A program made the translations under genes and the position numbers. DNA of 63,929 bases from Nemertoderma westbladi (lineage: Eukaryota > Xenacoelomorpha > Nemertodermatida > Nemertodermatidae): NCBI GenBank assembly GCA_032718475.1, contig JAUCBJ010004535.1:1-63929 (forward strand), read 5' to 3'. Below the pieces are notes generated by a model. That model searched no databases. It was given only the letters and a program-made list of their open reading frames with translations, and was not told the DNA's origin. Shown here piece by piece: positions 35,001-45,332 of the stretch (the first letter of the stretch is position 1; each line of letters opens with the position of its first letter).

Positions 35001-35360
35001 CATTGTGTTCATTGTGATCATCTCCAACCAGACACTATATAACATTGGAGGTGTCTCATTGGTTCCCCCAAGCTTGACACTAGAACAAAATCGCTTCCGC
35101 TTTGCAGGACATTGCTTTCGCCGTGAGGACCAGCCAGTGCATAATCTTGTACTTTGGCAGCCTCATGGAGTGAATAAGCATGGTGGACAGCCCATGACTT
35201 GCTTGAGACGAATCTTAAAGGACACTGGCCTTGAAGATGCGGATGATGTAGTAAATGCCATGGGTGATAGGGAGTTGTGGCGGCGCAATTTTGTCGACAA
35301 GCCGGCACAGCATTCTTAAAAATGCAGCTGCAATGCAGCATGCCGATCCTAGTAGTTGGG
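32085..35360 (+). mobile_element. Damaged, nearly full-length non-LTR retrotransposon (LINE)
   Basis: A 5' region with short repeats (gcagcaggggta) is followed by an APE-type endonuclease (~32890-33390: 'VQEHRM', 'YSPTS', 'GDFNASL'). An RT follows (~33630-34440 and 34500-35040: 'TNRASGVDGVPPEVFK', 'IVFVDFFKAFDS'-type motif, 'GVLQGDTLAPFLF', 'LTDLDFADDLG'). The C-terminal region is 'FRFAGHCFRRED...MGDRELW'. The FADDLG catalytic motif is intact here, but frameshifts, stops and small duplications (33118-33160; ~34650-34680) break the ORF at least five times, so it cannot encode an active protein. The protein layout suggests the RTE/CR1 side of the LINE tree; the clade is not certain. The copy at 20330 and fragments at 43490-43557 (minus) and 62560-62760 belong to the same or a related family. 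Confidence 0.88.
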
Positions 35361-35837
35361 GGGATGGGGGGTCGTGTCATTAAATTACGACACCATATTC
35401 CGGTGCATGGTGTATAACATTACAAAACGAACGATTGCAAATGCAAAAATCAAACTGCATATGAAACTTTTGTTATTAAAATTACAAGATATACAAGAAA
35501 TACTATTTATACTATAAATACAAGAAATACTATTTACAGATAAAAATGCCGCTAAAAATATAAAACCTTTTACTGTTGTAAAAGTCTGGGGCTTCTGCAA
35601 GCAGATGGTGAAGGTGCAACTTGGTGAGGAAAGTGAGAAAACAGGCCCTTTTATATCCAGACATTATGCAAATCGTGATCGGAACGCTCTGAAAGCTGAT
35701 TGGCCGGAGCTACTGGTTGGCCAAGCTGTTACGCTTCGATCCGCTCTCGAGGGCTGAGGTCGATGACATGCGTTTGGCAAACCAACCGTGACCCCACTGG
35801 ACAACCGAGACGGTTCGATCTGAAAAACACATAGAAA
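35361..35837. other. Spacer between LINE and TIR transposon
   Basis: Contains a short direct duplication (atacaagaaatactattta, ~35490-35540). 35740-35815 shares words with 37360-37470 (ccccactggacaa, cgtgatcccactgaacaa), so related sequence lies on both sides of the transposon. No gene. Confidence 0.4.
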
Positions 35838-35841
35838 CATA

Positions 35842-37349
35842 CTGCCGTTGTTTGGCAATACACCCTATCCTAAAAAAACACACTTTGAGATATTAACCTA
35901 AACGCGTTTCCCCTAATTCAACATTGAAGACATTGTGAGAAATCGCTGATAATGGGTCCTAAGGGAACTTAACAGGCTAACTTCGATTTTTTAAATAGAA
36001 TAGATGGTGAGAGATGACGAAAAAGGTATTAAAGTGATGAAATAAAATTATAGGGTGTTTTGCCATTCAATGTAAGCTGATTTGTTGGAGATAGGGTGTT
36101 TAACCAATGGTTCTGGTTTCAAAGAAACTACTATAAAACAGTGATTTTTTGTTCTGCCAGCATGTTTTGTAGAGCATTTTATATCACGTATTATTAGTTT
36201 AGAGCTTGCTAGAGTTCGGTGTATTGCCATGTCAACAAGAAGTCAAAATGATGAATGATGAGGTGACTAAAATTAATTCCTTCCCAAATAAATACAAAAA
36301 GTAAAGAAAGGTATTTATTTAACCATCATCCCCAGTTCCAACCACATCTCCACCATCCCCAGTTGCAGCTACATCTCCACCTTCCCCAGTTCCAACCACA
36401 TCTCCACCATCCCCAGTTGCAGCTACATCTCCACCTTCCCCAGTTCCAACCACATCTCCACCATCCCCAGTTGCAACAATCATTCCACCTTTACCAGTTC
36501 CAACAACCGTTCCACCTTCCCCAGTTCCAGCAACCATTCCACCATCCCCAGTTCCAACAACCACTCCACCTTCCCCAGTTCCAACAACCATTCCACCTTC
36601 CCCTGTTCCAACAACCATTCCACCTTCCCCAGTTCTAGCAACCATTCCACCTTCCCCAGTTCCAACAACCATTCCACCATCCCCAGTTCCAACAACCACT
36701 CCACCTTCCCCAGTTCCAACAACCATTCCACCTTCCCCAGTTCCAACAACCATTCCACCTTCCCCTGTTCCAACAACCATTCCACCATCCCCTTCCTCGT
36801 CATTATTGTCAAACTCCATTTCCCCTTAAAACTTACAAGACTGTTAGTACATTGTTGGTTGTAATAAAGAGTAAATTCCTAACAAAAATCTATATAACTA
36901 GATAGGGTAAATTAATTTGCGCCAGGTCAAATTAAAATAACTAAAATTAATTTCCCGCCAGACAGAGTTACCTTTAAGTAGTGTAAATAAATATTATTAA
37001 ATGACAAAAGATATTACTTCTGATTGGTCAATTCCTTAAATAATTGATTGGCTTAAAAGTAAAGCGCAAGGCAAAAAACCCTAACTCAAGGATAGGGTTA
37101 TTTGGTCGACAGAGTTAACAAGGCAAAGCACCCTATATGGTCGAATTTAGTTATGGGGTGTTTTGCCTCGCAGCTGTTGATTTAAGATGATGCCATGGGG
37201 TGTTTTAAGATTGAAAAAGTCCGATTTCGTGAAAGGAACACCCCACTTTTCTTAGTTTCATTGAAAAGAGCGTGTCAAGTTACCCCAATTGGTCAAATAA
37301 AATTTTTTTTGAAAATTTTGAGATAGGGTGTATTGCCAAACAACGGCAG
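35842..37349. mobile_element. 1.5-kb non-autonomous DNA transposon, perfect 28-bp TIRs, CATA target duplication
   Basis: The termini begin CTGCCGTTGTTTGGCAATAC (35842-35869) and are perfectly repeated in inverted orientation at 37322-37349. 'cata' directly flanks both ends (35838-35841, 37350-37353). Subterminal copies of 'gggtgttttgcc' or 'gggtgtattgcc' recur in both orientations (36053, 36093, 36229, 37145, 37198, 37325), a pattern typical of transposase-binding clusters. No transposase; the interior carries a 27-bp minisatellite. Confidence 0.85.
36319..36819 (-). repeat. 27-bp minisatellite, open as a 166-codon Gly-rich frame on the minus strand
   Basis: About 17 units of 27 bp (e.g. ccagttccaacaaccattcc + accttcc on the plus strand). 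27 is divisible by three, so the minus strand reads as repeats of 9 residues (GGMVVGTGE and variants) after an acidic start MEFDNNDEEGD, with ATG and stop present. Other frames are also open, as expected from an in-phase repeat, so this is not proof of a gene. It lies wholly inside the TIR transposon. Confidence 0.85.
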
Positions 37350-37930
37350 CATATCGGCGTGAAGGAAACCAAAACGGACACCACTGGACAAACCTACACG
37401 TTTGGATCCTATTTACAAATGAATGTATGTGTGTGAGACGCAAACGTGATCCCACTGAACAAACCTACACGAGATTATTCACATTCAAGCAGCAATCTGA
37501 TATTAATGAATGAGTAAAATAAATTTTGGTTTAGCAATGTAAAAAAAGTACAATTTACAAATAGAATAGAACACTTTCTCTACTCCCGCCTGCAATAAAA
37601 GAATCTCGACGGAAGGCTGTTGCAAAAGATCCTATTTATTGGGCCATTTATATTTCATGAGTTGTTGATACAGTAGGCCTATTATACCTACTGTAGTTTA
37701 CAATTGAAATATATCGAATTTATACGTTAATTTAAATCAGTTGGCCGATTGGGTTGAAAGTTAATGTCGCGTCGCGTGGCCCAAAGTAGTTAAAGCATAA
37801 TGTTTTTAGTTAGTTGGCCCCGTATTAAAATTATTTTTAGTGAAACAATTAAAATGAATAACAATGAATTTTAATGAAAAATTTGAGGTATCAAAAGGAC
37901 AGCTGGTGAGAACTGTCAGAGTACAATAGG

Positions 37931-38358
37931 TTGATTAATCTGGAGAGCTTGTGGCCCAGTTGCCGAGGCTCCGAGTGTTCGGAAGTGAAGGTGGATTAAT
38001 CGGGAGAGCTTGTGGCCCAGTTGCCGAGGCTCTGAGTGTTCGGAAGTGAAGGTGGATTAAACAGGAGAGCTTTTGGCCCAGTTGCCGAGGCTCCGAGTGT
38101 TCGGAAGTGAAGGTGGATTAATCGGGAGAGCTTGTGGCCCAGTTGCTGAGGCTCCGAGTGTTCGGAAGTGAAGGTGGATTAATCGAGAGAGCTTGTGGCC
38201 CAGTTGCCGAGGTTCCGAGTGTTCGGAAGTGAAGGTGGATTAATCAGGAGAGCTTGTGGCCCAGTTGCTGAAGCTCCGGGTGTTCGGAAGTGAAGGTGGA
38301 TTAATCGGGAGAGCTTGTGGCCCAGTTGCCGATGCTCCGAGTGTTCGGAAGTGACGGT
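37931..38358 (+). repeat. 61-bp tandem repeat, 7 copies
   Basis: Unit includes 'ggagagcttgtggcccagtt', 'gccgaggctccgagtgttcg' and 'gaagtgaaggtggattaatc'. Copies are ~61 bp apart with few substitutions. 37350-37930 shows no gene. Confidence 0.95.
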
Positions 38359-39430
38359 GGACATATACATTGCTGCTGAGACTCAAAACTGAATTATGAA
38401 TTGTTTGTCAGAACCACAACTGGGAACTGGCCTGGCATGGCATGGCCTACCATCCACCGTGATGTCGATTTGTTGAACACACCTTGGTCAATATCCTGTA
38501 GGTCAGCGGCCTTCTAAATATGTAGTAGTGATGCACTAGGAACAATGCAGCAAGCTGCAATAATGGTGTGGTGTATGTATAGACATGCGTAAGACGTACC
38601 AGTTATTATACATGCCTATGAATAGCCAGTAGGCTACCAGTTAATAACACACTAGGAAATGTTGAAATGCAGTAGGAAGTTAAGAAGTTTCAGTTTGTAC
38701 TACGGTACGGTACAGTCAAGGCCTACTAGAAGACAAGCGATGCAATACAAATGAAATACAGTAGCTCTATAAAGTACTAAATTTTTATTAATTTACGAGT
38801 TTGTACAGTGAATTTGTTGAGGCTATGCAGGATGAGGATTGTATATTATGGGTATATTTGAATTTGGTTTACTATTTTTGTTAGGGTTAGTTCTGTAGTT
38901 GGTCAGGCCTTAACCCTAAAAGTCATAGGCCTAATCTAAGAAATTTCGCGGAGTTTCCGACGTTATTGCCATTATCGGCCCGACTGCCTTTGCCTATACT
39001 ACGCCGTAGGCAGTACTGCAGTCCCACAGTAGGCAGGTTCGTTATAATTAAGAAATAAAGCGTAACAAAGGGACAAACAAAGGGTAACTCAGACAATCAC
39101 GGGTCTTAAATTGAACATAAAAGTAGGCATATTAAAAATGTATTCAGTGTCCTTAAAATCCTTTATAGGGGGGTTTTGTTTCCCTTTAGTATTGCATTTC
39201 ACTTAAAATCACTTCAGCCCTCAAGTTTCAGCTTCAGGCTGCATGGCCTGTCTTCCAGTGTCTAGTAGGGGAGGCAGGAGGGGTACAGTAGTTAGGCCTT
39301 GCCTTGATACAGACGTCAGGAGGTTGGAATACTGCAGTACTGTAGTGCCTACTAGCCTACTCCTGTACTCTGGTACTGGAATTCCGGTCCCCCAATTCAG
39401 GCCTATCTTCAATCTTATCACTATTTCTTC
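38359..39430. other. Upstream region of the SLC36-like gene
   Basis: No exon seen. Enriched in short palindromic words (actgcagtac, aggcctac). 38885-38950 shares 'ccctaaaagtcat' and 'ctaatctaagaa' with 7100-7140, suggesting an old dispersed repeat. Confidence 0.45.
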
Positions 39431-41269
39431 ATGAAGACTTCTGTTGAGGTTAGCCCTCAACGCATTAGAACTGAGGGTTTATCCCCGGTAACCATGCAAA
39501 CCTCCAGCGATGATGAACCTTCCAACGAGTTCGATACGCCGCTTATCGTGAACGACTCAGCTGGTAAAACCACCTACAAAAAGCGTCACGGACTTATCGA
39601 CTTTGCAAACGTTTTTAAGGCGTTTATCGGTAGCGCTTATTTAGGAGTCCCTTTCGCCTTCGCGCAAAGCGGGATAATTTTAGGCGCTTGTTTGTGCGCC
39701 CTAATAGCGTTTATAACGGACCATTGCTGCGTTTTAATAATCCAGTGTAAACGTCAAGCCGTTAATAATTTGGCGCAGAAAGGTAATTTAATAAAAACCC
39801 CTGGGGAAATCGACGACATCGAAATATCTTCGAAATATTCGCAGTTGGAAGAAGATATATCTTTGGAGGATATTGGTTACGTTGCTATAGGACGATGGGG
39901 TCATAGACTCGTTAAAATATTCGTCTTCATCACTCAGTTCGGTTTCTGCGTCAGTTATTTTGTGTTTATGGGGAATTCAATCGGGACTTTATTCCCTTCC
40001 ATTCCCGTTCGTCCGATAAGCTCTCCGGAATCTGTCCGGAATGGACGGGAGGTTTTTCTCTCGGCCTCCGATCTGTTGGATTTAGGAAGTCCTTATAATT
40101 TCGCGGATAATTTAACTGATGAAATTAATTTACCTATTAATCGAACTGCTATAGAGGAGGCAGTTAATATAACTGTAAACGCCACTGCTGGAAGTTCAGA
40201 TGACATTGAATTAATCTTTGTTTCCCAAGCGCCGCCGTTCTTCATACTAATACTCTTCCCTCTCCCGATCATTATCGCCGCGGCAATTATCCGCAACGTT
40301 AGAGGCCTCGGCCCCATCAGCATCCTTGCTAACATCTGCCTCATCGCCGGCTGCGTCGCCATTCTCGCCTCAATGCTCGTGGAATTCCGTCTCCACCCCG
40401 AAATCCGACTCGCAAACTGGACGACGGTCGCTGTCTTTTTCGGACAGGTGACGGGAATGTTTGAAGGTATCGGTAACGTCATACCTATAGAGTCATCGAT
40501 GACCGGTAACCGGCATCGCTTCCTTATTTACCTGCACGCCACTCTCATCTGCCTCTTCGTCCTTCTCACTCTATTCGGGGTTATCGGCTACCTCAACTAC
40601 GGGGAAGATATCAAACAGATAATCATATCGAACCTCGATTCCGGTCGATGGGGCGTCAGCGTCATTAACAGTCTTCTTATCATCGGTATCCTCTTCACCT
40701 ACCCTCTGCAGATATACCCGAGCATCGAGATTCTAGAAGGCGCTATCTTCGCCCCCGGTAAGTTATGCGGGCCGACCATCGATGATATTAATTCTGACGA
40801 ATCCGAAGATCCTTTAATTACTGCGGATGACGACGACTTTGTTGATGATTCAGATGAAGTTGATACCTCGATCGCAATGAACGGTAAATCGATCCCGCTA
40901 CGCCCCCTTAACTCAGCAACCAGCAGTTCTAGAACTGCTAACGTTTCCCTAGCGGTTTCTATTCCCTCATCTGTGCCGACATGGAGACGCAACACAGCTC
41001 GCATCCTATTGGTGCTTTCTACCGTACTAGTAGCCATCATAGCCAAGGATAACTTCTCATACATTCTTGCTCTAAACGGCGCCACCGGTAGTTCTGCCTT
41101 AGCGTTCGTTCTTCCAGCTTTGTTCCACAATAAAATCATGGCATCTAGAAATTCTCTCGCTATCAGAATTAAAAACATCGGTCTCATGTGCTTTGGGATT
41201 TTTGGTTCCGTCGTTAGTTTATTTGTTGTTGTCAGTGAGTTGATTGCCAATGCCTCTGAAGTGCAGTGA
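39431..41269 (+). CDS. SLC36/PAT-type amino-acid transporter
   Basis: 612-residue multi-pass membrane protein of the AAAP superfamily. The first membrane segments (~residues 55-115) contain 'NVFKAFIGSAYLGVPFAF', and 'FVFITQFGFCVSYFVFMGNS' (~150-185) is typical of PAT-like carriers. About eleven hydrophobic segments can be counted. There is a long loop at ~190-275 with Asn-x-Ser/Thr sites and an acidic intracellular loop near 450-510 (DDDDFVDDSDE). The family moves small neutral amino acids, often with protons, across the plasma or lysosomal membrane; substrate and direction cannot be read here. It is longer than human SLC36 members (~475 aa) because of the two loops. No intron. The last five codons and the stop belong to the first unit of a minisatellite. 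Confidence 0.85.
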   Translation: MKTSVEVSPQRIRTEGLSPVTMQTSSDDEPSNEFDTPLIVNDSAGKTTYKKRHGLIDFANVFKAFIGSAYLGVPFAFAQSGIILGACLCALIAFITDHCCVLIIQCKRQAVNNLAQKGNLIKTPGEIDDIEISSKYSQLEEDISLEDIGYVAIGRWGHRLVKIFVFITQFGFCVSYFVFMGNSIGTLFPSIPVRPISSPESVRNGREVFLSASDLLDLGSPYNFADNLTDEINLPINRTAIEEAVNITVNATAGSSDDIELIFVSQAPPFFILILFPLPIIIAAAIIRNVRGLGPISILANICLIAGCVAILASMLVEFRLHPEIRLANWTTVAVFFGQVTGMFEGIGNVIPIESSMTGNRHRFLIYLHATLICLFVLLTLFGVIGYLNYGEDIKQIIISNLDSGRWGVSVINSLLIIGILFTYPLQIYPSIEILEGAIFAPGKLCGPTIDDINSDESEDPLITADDDDFVDDSDEVDTSIAMNGKSIPLRPLNSATSSSRTANVSLAVSIPSSVPTWRRNTARILLVLSTVLVAIIAKDNFSYILALNGATGSSALAFVLPALFHNKIMASRNSLAIRIKNIGLMCFGIFGSVVSLFVVVSELIANASEVQ

Positions 41270-42194
41270 GGGGTCTGGGGTCAAACAGCTGTTATTATCT
41301 AAGCCTCTGAGGTACAGTGAGTGACCTGGGGTCAATCAGCTGTCATTCTCTACGTCTCTGAGGTGCAGGGAATGATGTAGGGTCAACCAGCTGTCATTCT
41401 CTACACCTCTAAGGTGCAGTGAGTGATGTAGGGTCAAACAGCTGCCATTCTCCCCGCCTCTGATGTGTATGAGTGACTTGGGGTCAAACAGCTGCTTTCT
41501 CCATGCCTCTGGGGTGCAGTGAGTGACCTGGTGTCAATCAGCTGTCATTCTCTACGTCTCTGAGGTGCAGGGAATGATGTAGGGTCAAACAGCTGTCATT
41601 CTCTACACCTCTAAGGTTCATTGAGTGACCTGGGGTCAAACAGCTGTTATTCTCTACGCCTCTGAGGTGCAGTGAGTGACCTGGGGTCAATCAGCTGTCA
41701 TTCTCTACGTCTCTGAGGTGCAGGGAATGATGTAGGGTCAAACAGCTGTCATTCTCTACACCTCTAAGGTTCATTGAGTGATGTAGGGTCAAACAGCTGT
41801 CATTCTCTACACCTCTGAGGTGCAGTGAGTGATGTAGGGTCAAACAGCTGTCATTCTCTACACCTCTGAGATGCAGTGAGTGATGTAGGGTCAAACATCT
41901 GTGATTCTCTACACCTCTGAGGTGTAGTGAGTGACTCAAACAGCTGTCATTCTCCACGCCTCTGAAGTACAGTGAGTGACCTGGGGTCAAACAGCTGTCA
42001 TTCTCCACGCCGCTGATGTGCAGTGAGTGACCTGGGGTCAAACAGCTGTCATCCTCCACGCCTCTGAGGTGCAGTGAGTGACCTGGGGTTAAACAGCTGT
42101 TATTCTCTACGTCTCTAATGTGCAAGGAGTGATGTGGGGTCAAACAGCTGTCATTCTCTACGCCTTTGAGGTGCAGTGAACGACCTGTGCTCAA
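41252..42194 (+). repeat. 51-bp minisatellite starting within the end of the transporter CDS (~18 copies)
   Basis: Unit: gcctctgaggtgcagtgagt followed by 'gacctggggtcaaacagctg' and 'tcattctctac'. The first unit (41252-41302) contains codons Ala-Ser-Glu-Val-Gln and the TGA stop of the transporter; nearly every later unit keeps the same words. 51 is divisible by three, so the minus strand is open for 167 codons, an artefact. If transcribed, the array is the 3' UTR. Confidence 0.95.
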
Positions 42195-43039
42195 ACAGCT
42201 GGCATTATCTCATTTCATTTTTTTTCATCATATTGTATATTTTCGTCGTTTCTGGGTGCTCGTATGTAGTTTAGAATCGAAATATCGCAAATATGCCAAC
42301 ACATTTGCTTTCCCGTAATTCCTATGGTTATTTGTACATGTATCATTTTTGTTTTTACGGTGAAAGTAGAAATGGTGTGATTACCTTATAGATAAAAGTA
42401 AAGTAGTACTAAATTGTATGTTTACGTACCCTGAGACTATTCTATTCGTATAGTATATAATATCATGTTATGGCGTAATCTATAATATTATTGTATTGAG
42501 TGGAAATCCCTAACCGCATTAAGTGTGTTGACTGTGAGTTGATCACACAACCTTCAATTATTTTCACTTGTGTTTATTTTAGCGATATTTTTCATAGATT
42601 AGCTGTATGAGAGGCGGTAAGGCGACAATTTATTATCCGTTGGCCCAACGAAGTACCACCACCAGTCCACCATCTGTATATCAGTGAGTTCTACCGTTTT
42701 TTCTATATTGTGTTGTACTTTTACAATAAATAATGAATGTGTTTAACTGATTTTTTCGTAAGTTTTTTTCCCTGTTAATATGTCAATTTATTTTGGGTGC
42801 AGGTTATATTTTTGTAATGTTTCTGTCTATCATGTCGCAGTTTTTGGTGCAAATTACCAATCACAGTAGCCTAAATATTATAAATTATGTTTATTATTGG
42901 TGTGAATAATATGACAACCGGTATAATGATTAAAATTATAAAACTTCCACGTGGCATAATTTCTTATTTTAAAGCCACTAGAAAGTAAATTTCTGGTGGT
43001 AATAAACCCCAGAATATCCAGGCGTAGTTAGATGCAAAA
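42195..43039. other. Intergenic
   Basis: AT-rich sequence downstream of the transporter array. An 'aataaataatg' at ~42726 could be a distal poly(A) signal. Nothing else recognised. Confidence 0.4.
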
Positions 43040-43115
43040 CCATGTAACATTTTAACTCTTATATCTCAGCTATTTTACGACGTAATTCAGATTATGTTAC
43101 ATATTTGGAATAACT
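43040..43115 (-). repeat. Family B fragment
   Basis: 'atatctcagctatttt' and 'cagattatgttacatatttgg' match 31786-31845 block for block. Nearby (43285-43325) 'gtgtggggcgagccaggaag' and 'gaagccttagc' resemble the start of the 315-bp repeat element at 17705. Confidence 0.55.
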
Positions 43116-43487
43116 GGAGCAATATCGCAGGAGAAACGCTACGCTTCAATTGAATGCAAACTTAAAAATTAGGACAAACCCAGTAAGGAGGGAGAGGTTC
43201 AACTATTTCAAATTTCCTTTGTATGGAGGGGCGGTGGTGCAGGTACCTCAATGTACTGATTGTAATGCACTATATTCCAGAACAATGTGTGGGGCGAGCC
43301 AGGAAGTGAGCGAAGCCTTAGCATATGGTTACCATTAACGAGTTGTCTGTATAATTTGAAATAAAGAAAACCCAGTTGTTGCTGTGGCAACCAGCTACGA
43401 ATACACCTGGTTCTATAAACATAGAGTGCCTCCTTAGTTACTGGTTCCTTAAACGAAAGGTGCGTCCATTATATTACATATATATTA

Positions 43488-43557
43488 AGAATGCTGTGCC
43501 GGCTTGTCAACGAAATTGCGTCGCCACAACTCCCTATCACCCATGACATTTGCTAGT
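43488..43557 (-). mobile_element. LINE 3' fragment
   Basis: The reverse complement reads 'caaatgtcatgggtgatagg', 'gagttgtggcgacgcaattt' and 'aagccggcacagcattctta', the same as the 3' part of the LINE copies at 20876-20944 and 35250-35320. Confidence 0.85.
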
Positions 43558-44338
43558 TGGTTGGAGATGTGTAGGCCTACCAGGGCCACCGTTCACGGGT
43601 TTCACTTTCGCTTGTTATACCTCGATACCGTCCCACAAAATTATATCTATCTTGTTGCTCCAAATATCCTGTACTGGCAATAAATTGTCAGCCATGCTCT
43701 GGCCTTTCCGACGGTTTACGCGCTCTCCCAACTAGCTGCTGTAACGACAGATAAACTTAACATTTTATTATAGAAGATTATTATTATTATATCTGGTCAT
43801 TGACCTTTATTGTGACATTTTGTAGGGGTGAGTGGGCTATAGAAGAAAGGTTTGGAACATTTAACATTGTCTGTCTTTGCCCCCACCCTTTAAACATTAC
43901 AGTACAATGTTACTCTTGGGTTACCTCCAGCTCCAGTGTATGGACAATACTGTATGATTATCTGGACCGAAAACATAACGAACAGAGTCGTCTAATGAAT
44001 TATATTTGATCAACGTCGTCCCCTCTTTCAATACCTGCCGATATAAATATATAAATCATAGTTTAATATTTAAAAATTTAATTTCCTTCGGTAAACAATT
44101 ATGCTAATATGATATCAGATATAACTAATCATTATAATTCCGTTATTCAGTTATGTTTTTGAACTTCCGTTAGAAAAAAAGTGACGTTTTTGATTTGCTG
44201 CGTTTTTGATATTGCTAGAATTAGGAAATTTTTTCATCGGGATTTTCCATCGGCCCCGTTGCAACACTTTACATACACTATGAGACACTAATGGAATAAT
44301 ATGGCAGTTACATTTATCGCGACGTCGTAAACTGAGAC
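43558..44338. other. Intergenic
   Basis: No gene recognised. Confidence 0.4.
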
Positions 44339-44590
44339 GGGGGGGGGGGGGGGGGGGGACTTGACACAAATCCCATCTTGGCGAATTAATATCTCGTGTC
44401 AATGTTATACAGTATTATTAAGGGAAAGTCGAGCAGGTTACAGTGGCACGTTATTCTAACCAAAACAATAAACGAAACTCAATAGAACTGGTTACAGTTT
44501 TATCTTTGGGGGTAAAAAGCTGATATTTACGTCGATTTTCCCCTGGAGAGGGATGAATTTTGATGCGTGGAAAGCCCCTCCCCTATCTCC
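44339..44590 (+). repeat. Family A repeat copy preceded by a G20 run
   Basis: The homopolymer 44339-44358 leads directly into 'cacaaatcccatcttggcga', then 'caggttacagtggcacgtta', 'aaccaaaacaataaac' and 'cccctggagagggatga', matching 23930-24160 throughout. Both copies have a G-rich start. Confidence 0.85.
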
Positions 44591-44631
44591 GTAAACTACA
44601 ACTGAAATTATCGAATAAGTAGCCACACTTA

Positions 44632-44933
44632 GGCCCGGGTCACACCAACTCTCACCTAAAAGATAGAACACATTGTAGCCGATGTAGACGTTCACACGAA
44701 AACAGTCAATATTCAACATGCAACTTTCAATGCACTAGTCCTATGATAGTCTTAGTTGAAGGTTGAAATCTGGCTTGTATAACATTTAAACCAATAGGAA
44801 GCAATAACTATTTACAAGCGGAATATTGTGTAACTCTTCTACATATCCGGTTTATTGGAATACGGCTAATGAGTTTTTATGAGTTAAAAGTTGAATGTTT
44901 ATGTGCGAACAGGGCCGTATGTGTGACGCGGGC
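44632..44933. mobile_element. ~300-bp MITE with ~15-bp terminal inverted repeats
   Basis: The left end 'ggcccgggtcacac' and inverted right end 'agcccgcgtcacac' match. The interior has further short inverted pairs (ttaaaagttgaatgtt / aatattcaacatgc). No coding capacity. Confidence 0.6.
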
Positions 44934-45332
44934 TTCAGAGCGTTGCCCCTATTAAGAAGTAAAAGACTTTAGGTTGGCATATTAGAGGTCTACTAGTCTC
45001 TATCTCTTTAATCTATATGTCGATTTATTAAAAGGAATAATTAATATATAAAATAATTAAATATAAATAGAATCTAGACCATCTACATTAAAATCTATAG
45101 ACCCACTAATTAGGTTATACATTTATGATTAAGTTGAAAGCACAATAGTTTAATTATAGAGCAACATTTAATATTAGTGCATTTTAGATGTTGTTACATT
45201 AACACCTACATGTAATTACAATAGGGTTACGGAGACAACCAATCAAATATCGTGATTTAATTAATCGTAACTAATTCAACCAATCAGATTATTGGGATCT
45301 TTCTCAGTGATATCGTTTACGGTCACTGTAAT

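Noticed and set aside
36480-36812. Alternative frame of the 27-bp repeat (VEWLLELGK repeats)
   Set aside because: All frames of an in-phase repeat stay open; this one has no stronger claim than the Gly-rich frame and both may be non-coding.
41691-42194. 167-codon minus-strand open frame with repeated HSLHLRGVENDSCLT
   Set aside because: Caused by the 51-bp repeat length being divisible by three; it lies in the minisatellite after the transporter and has no independent coding signal.
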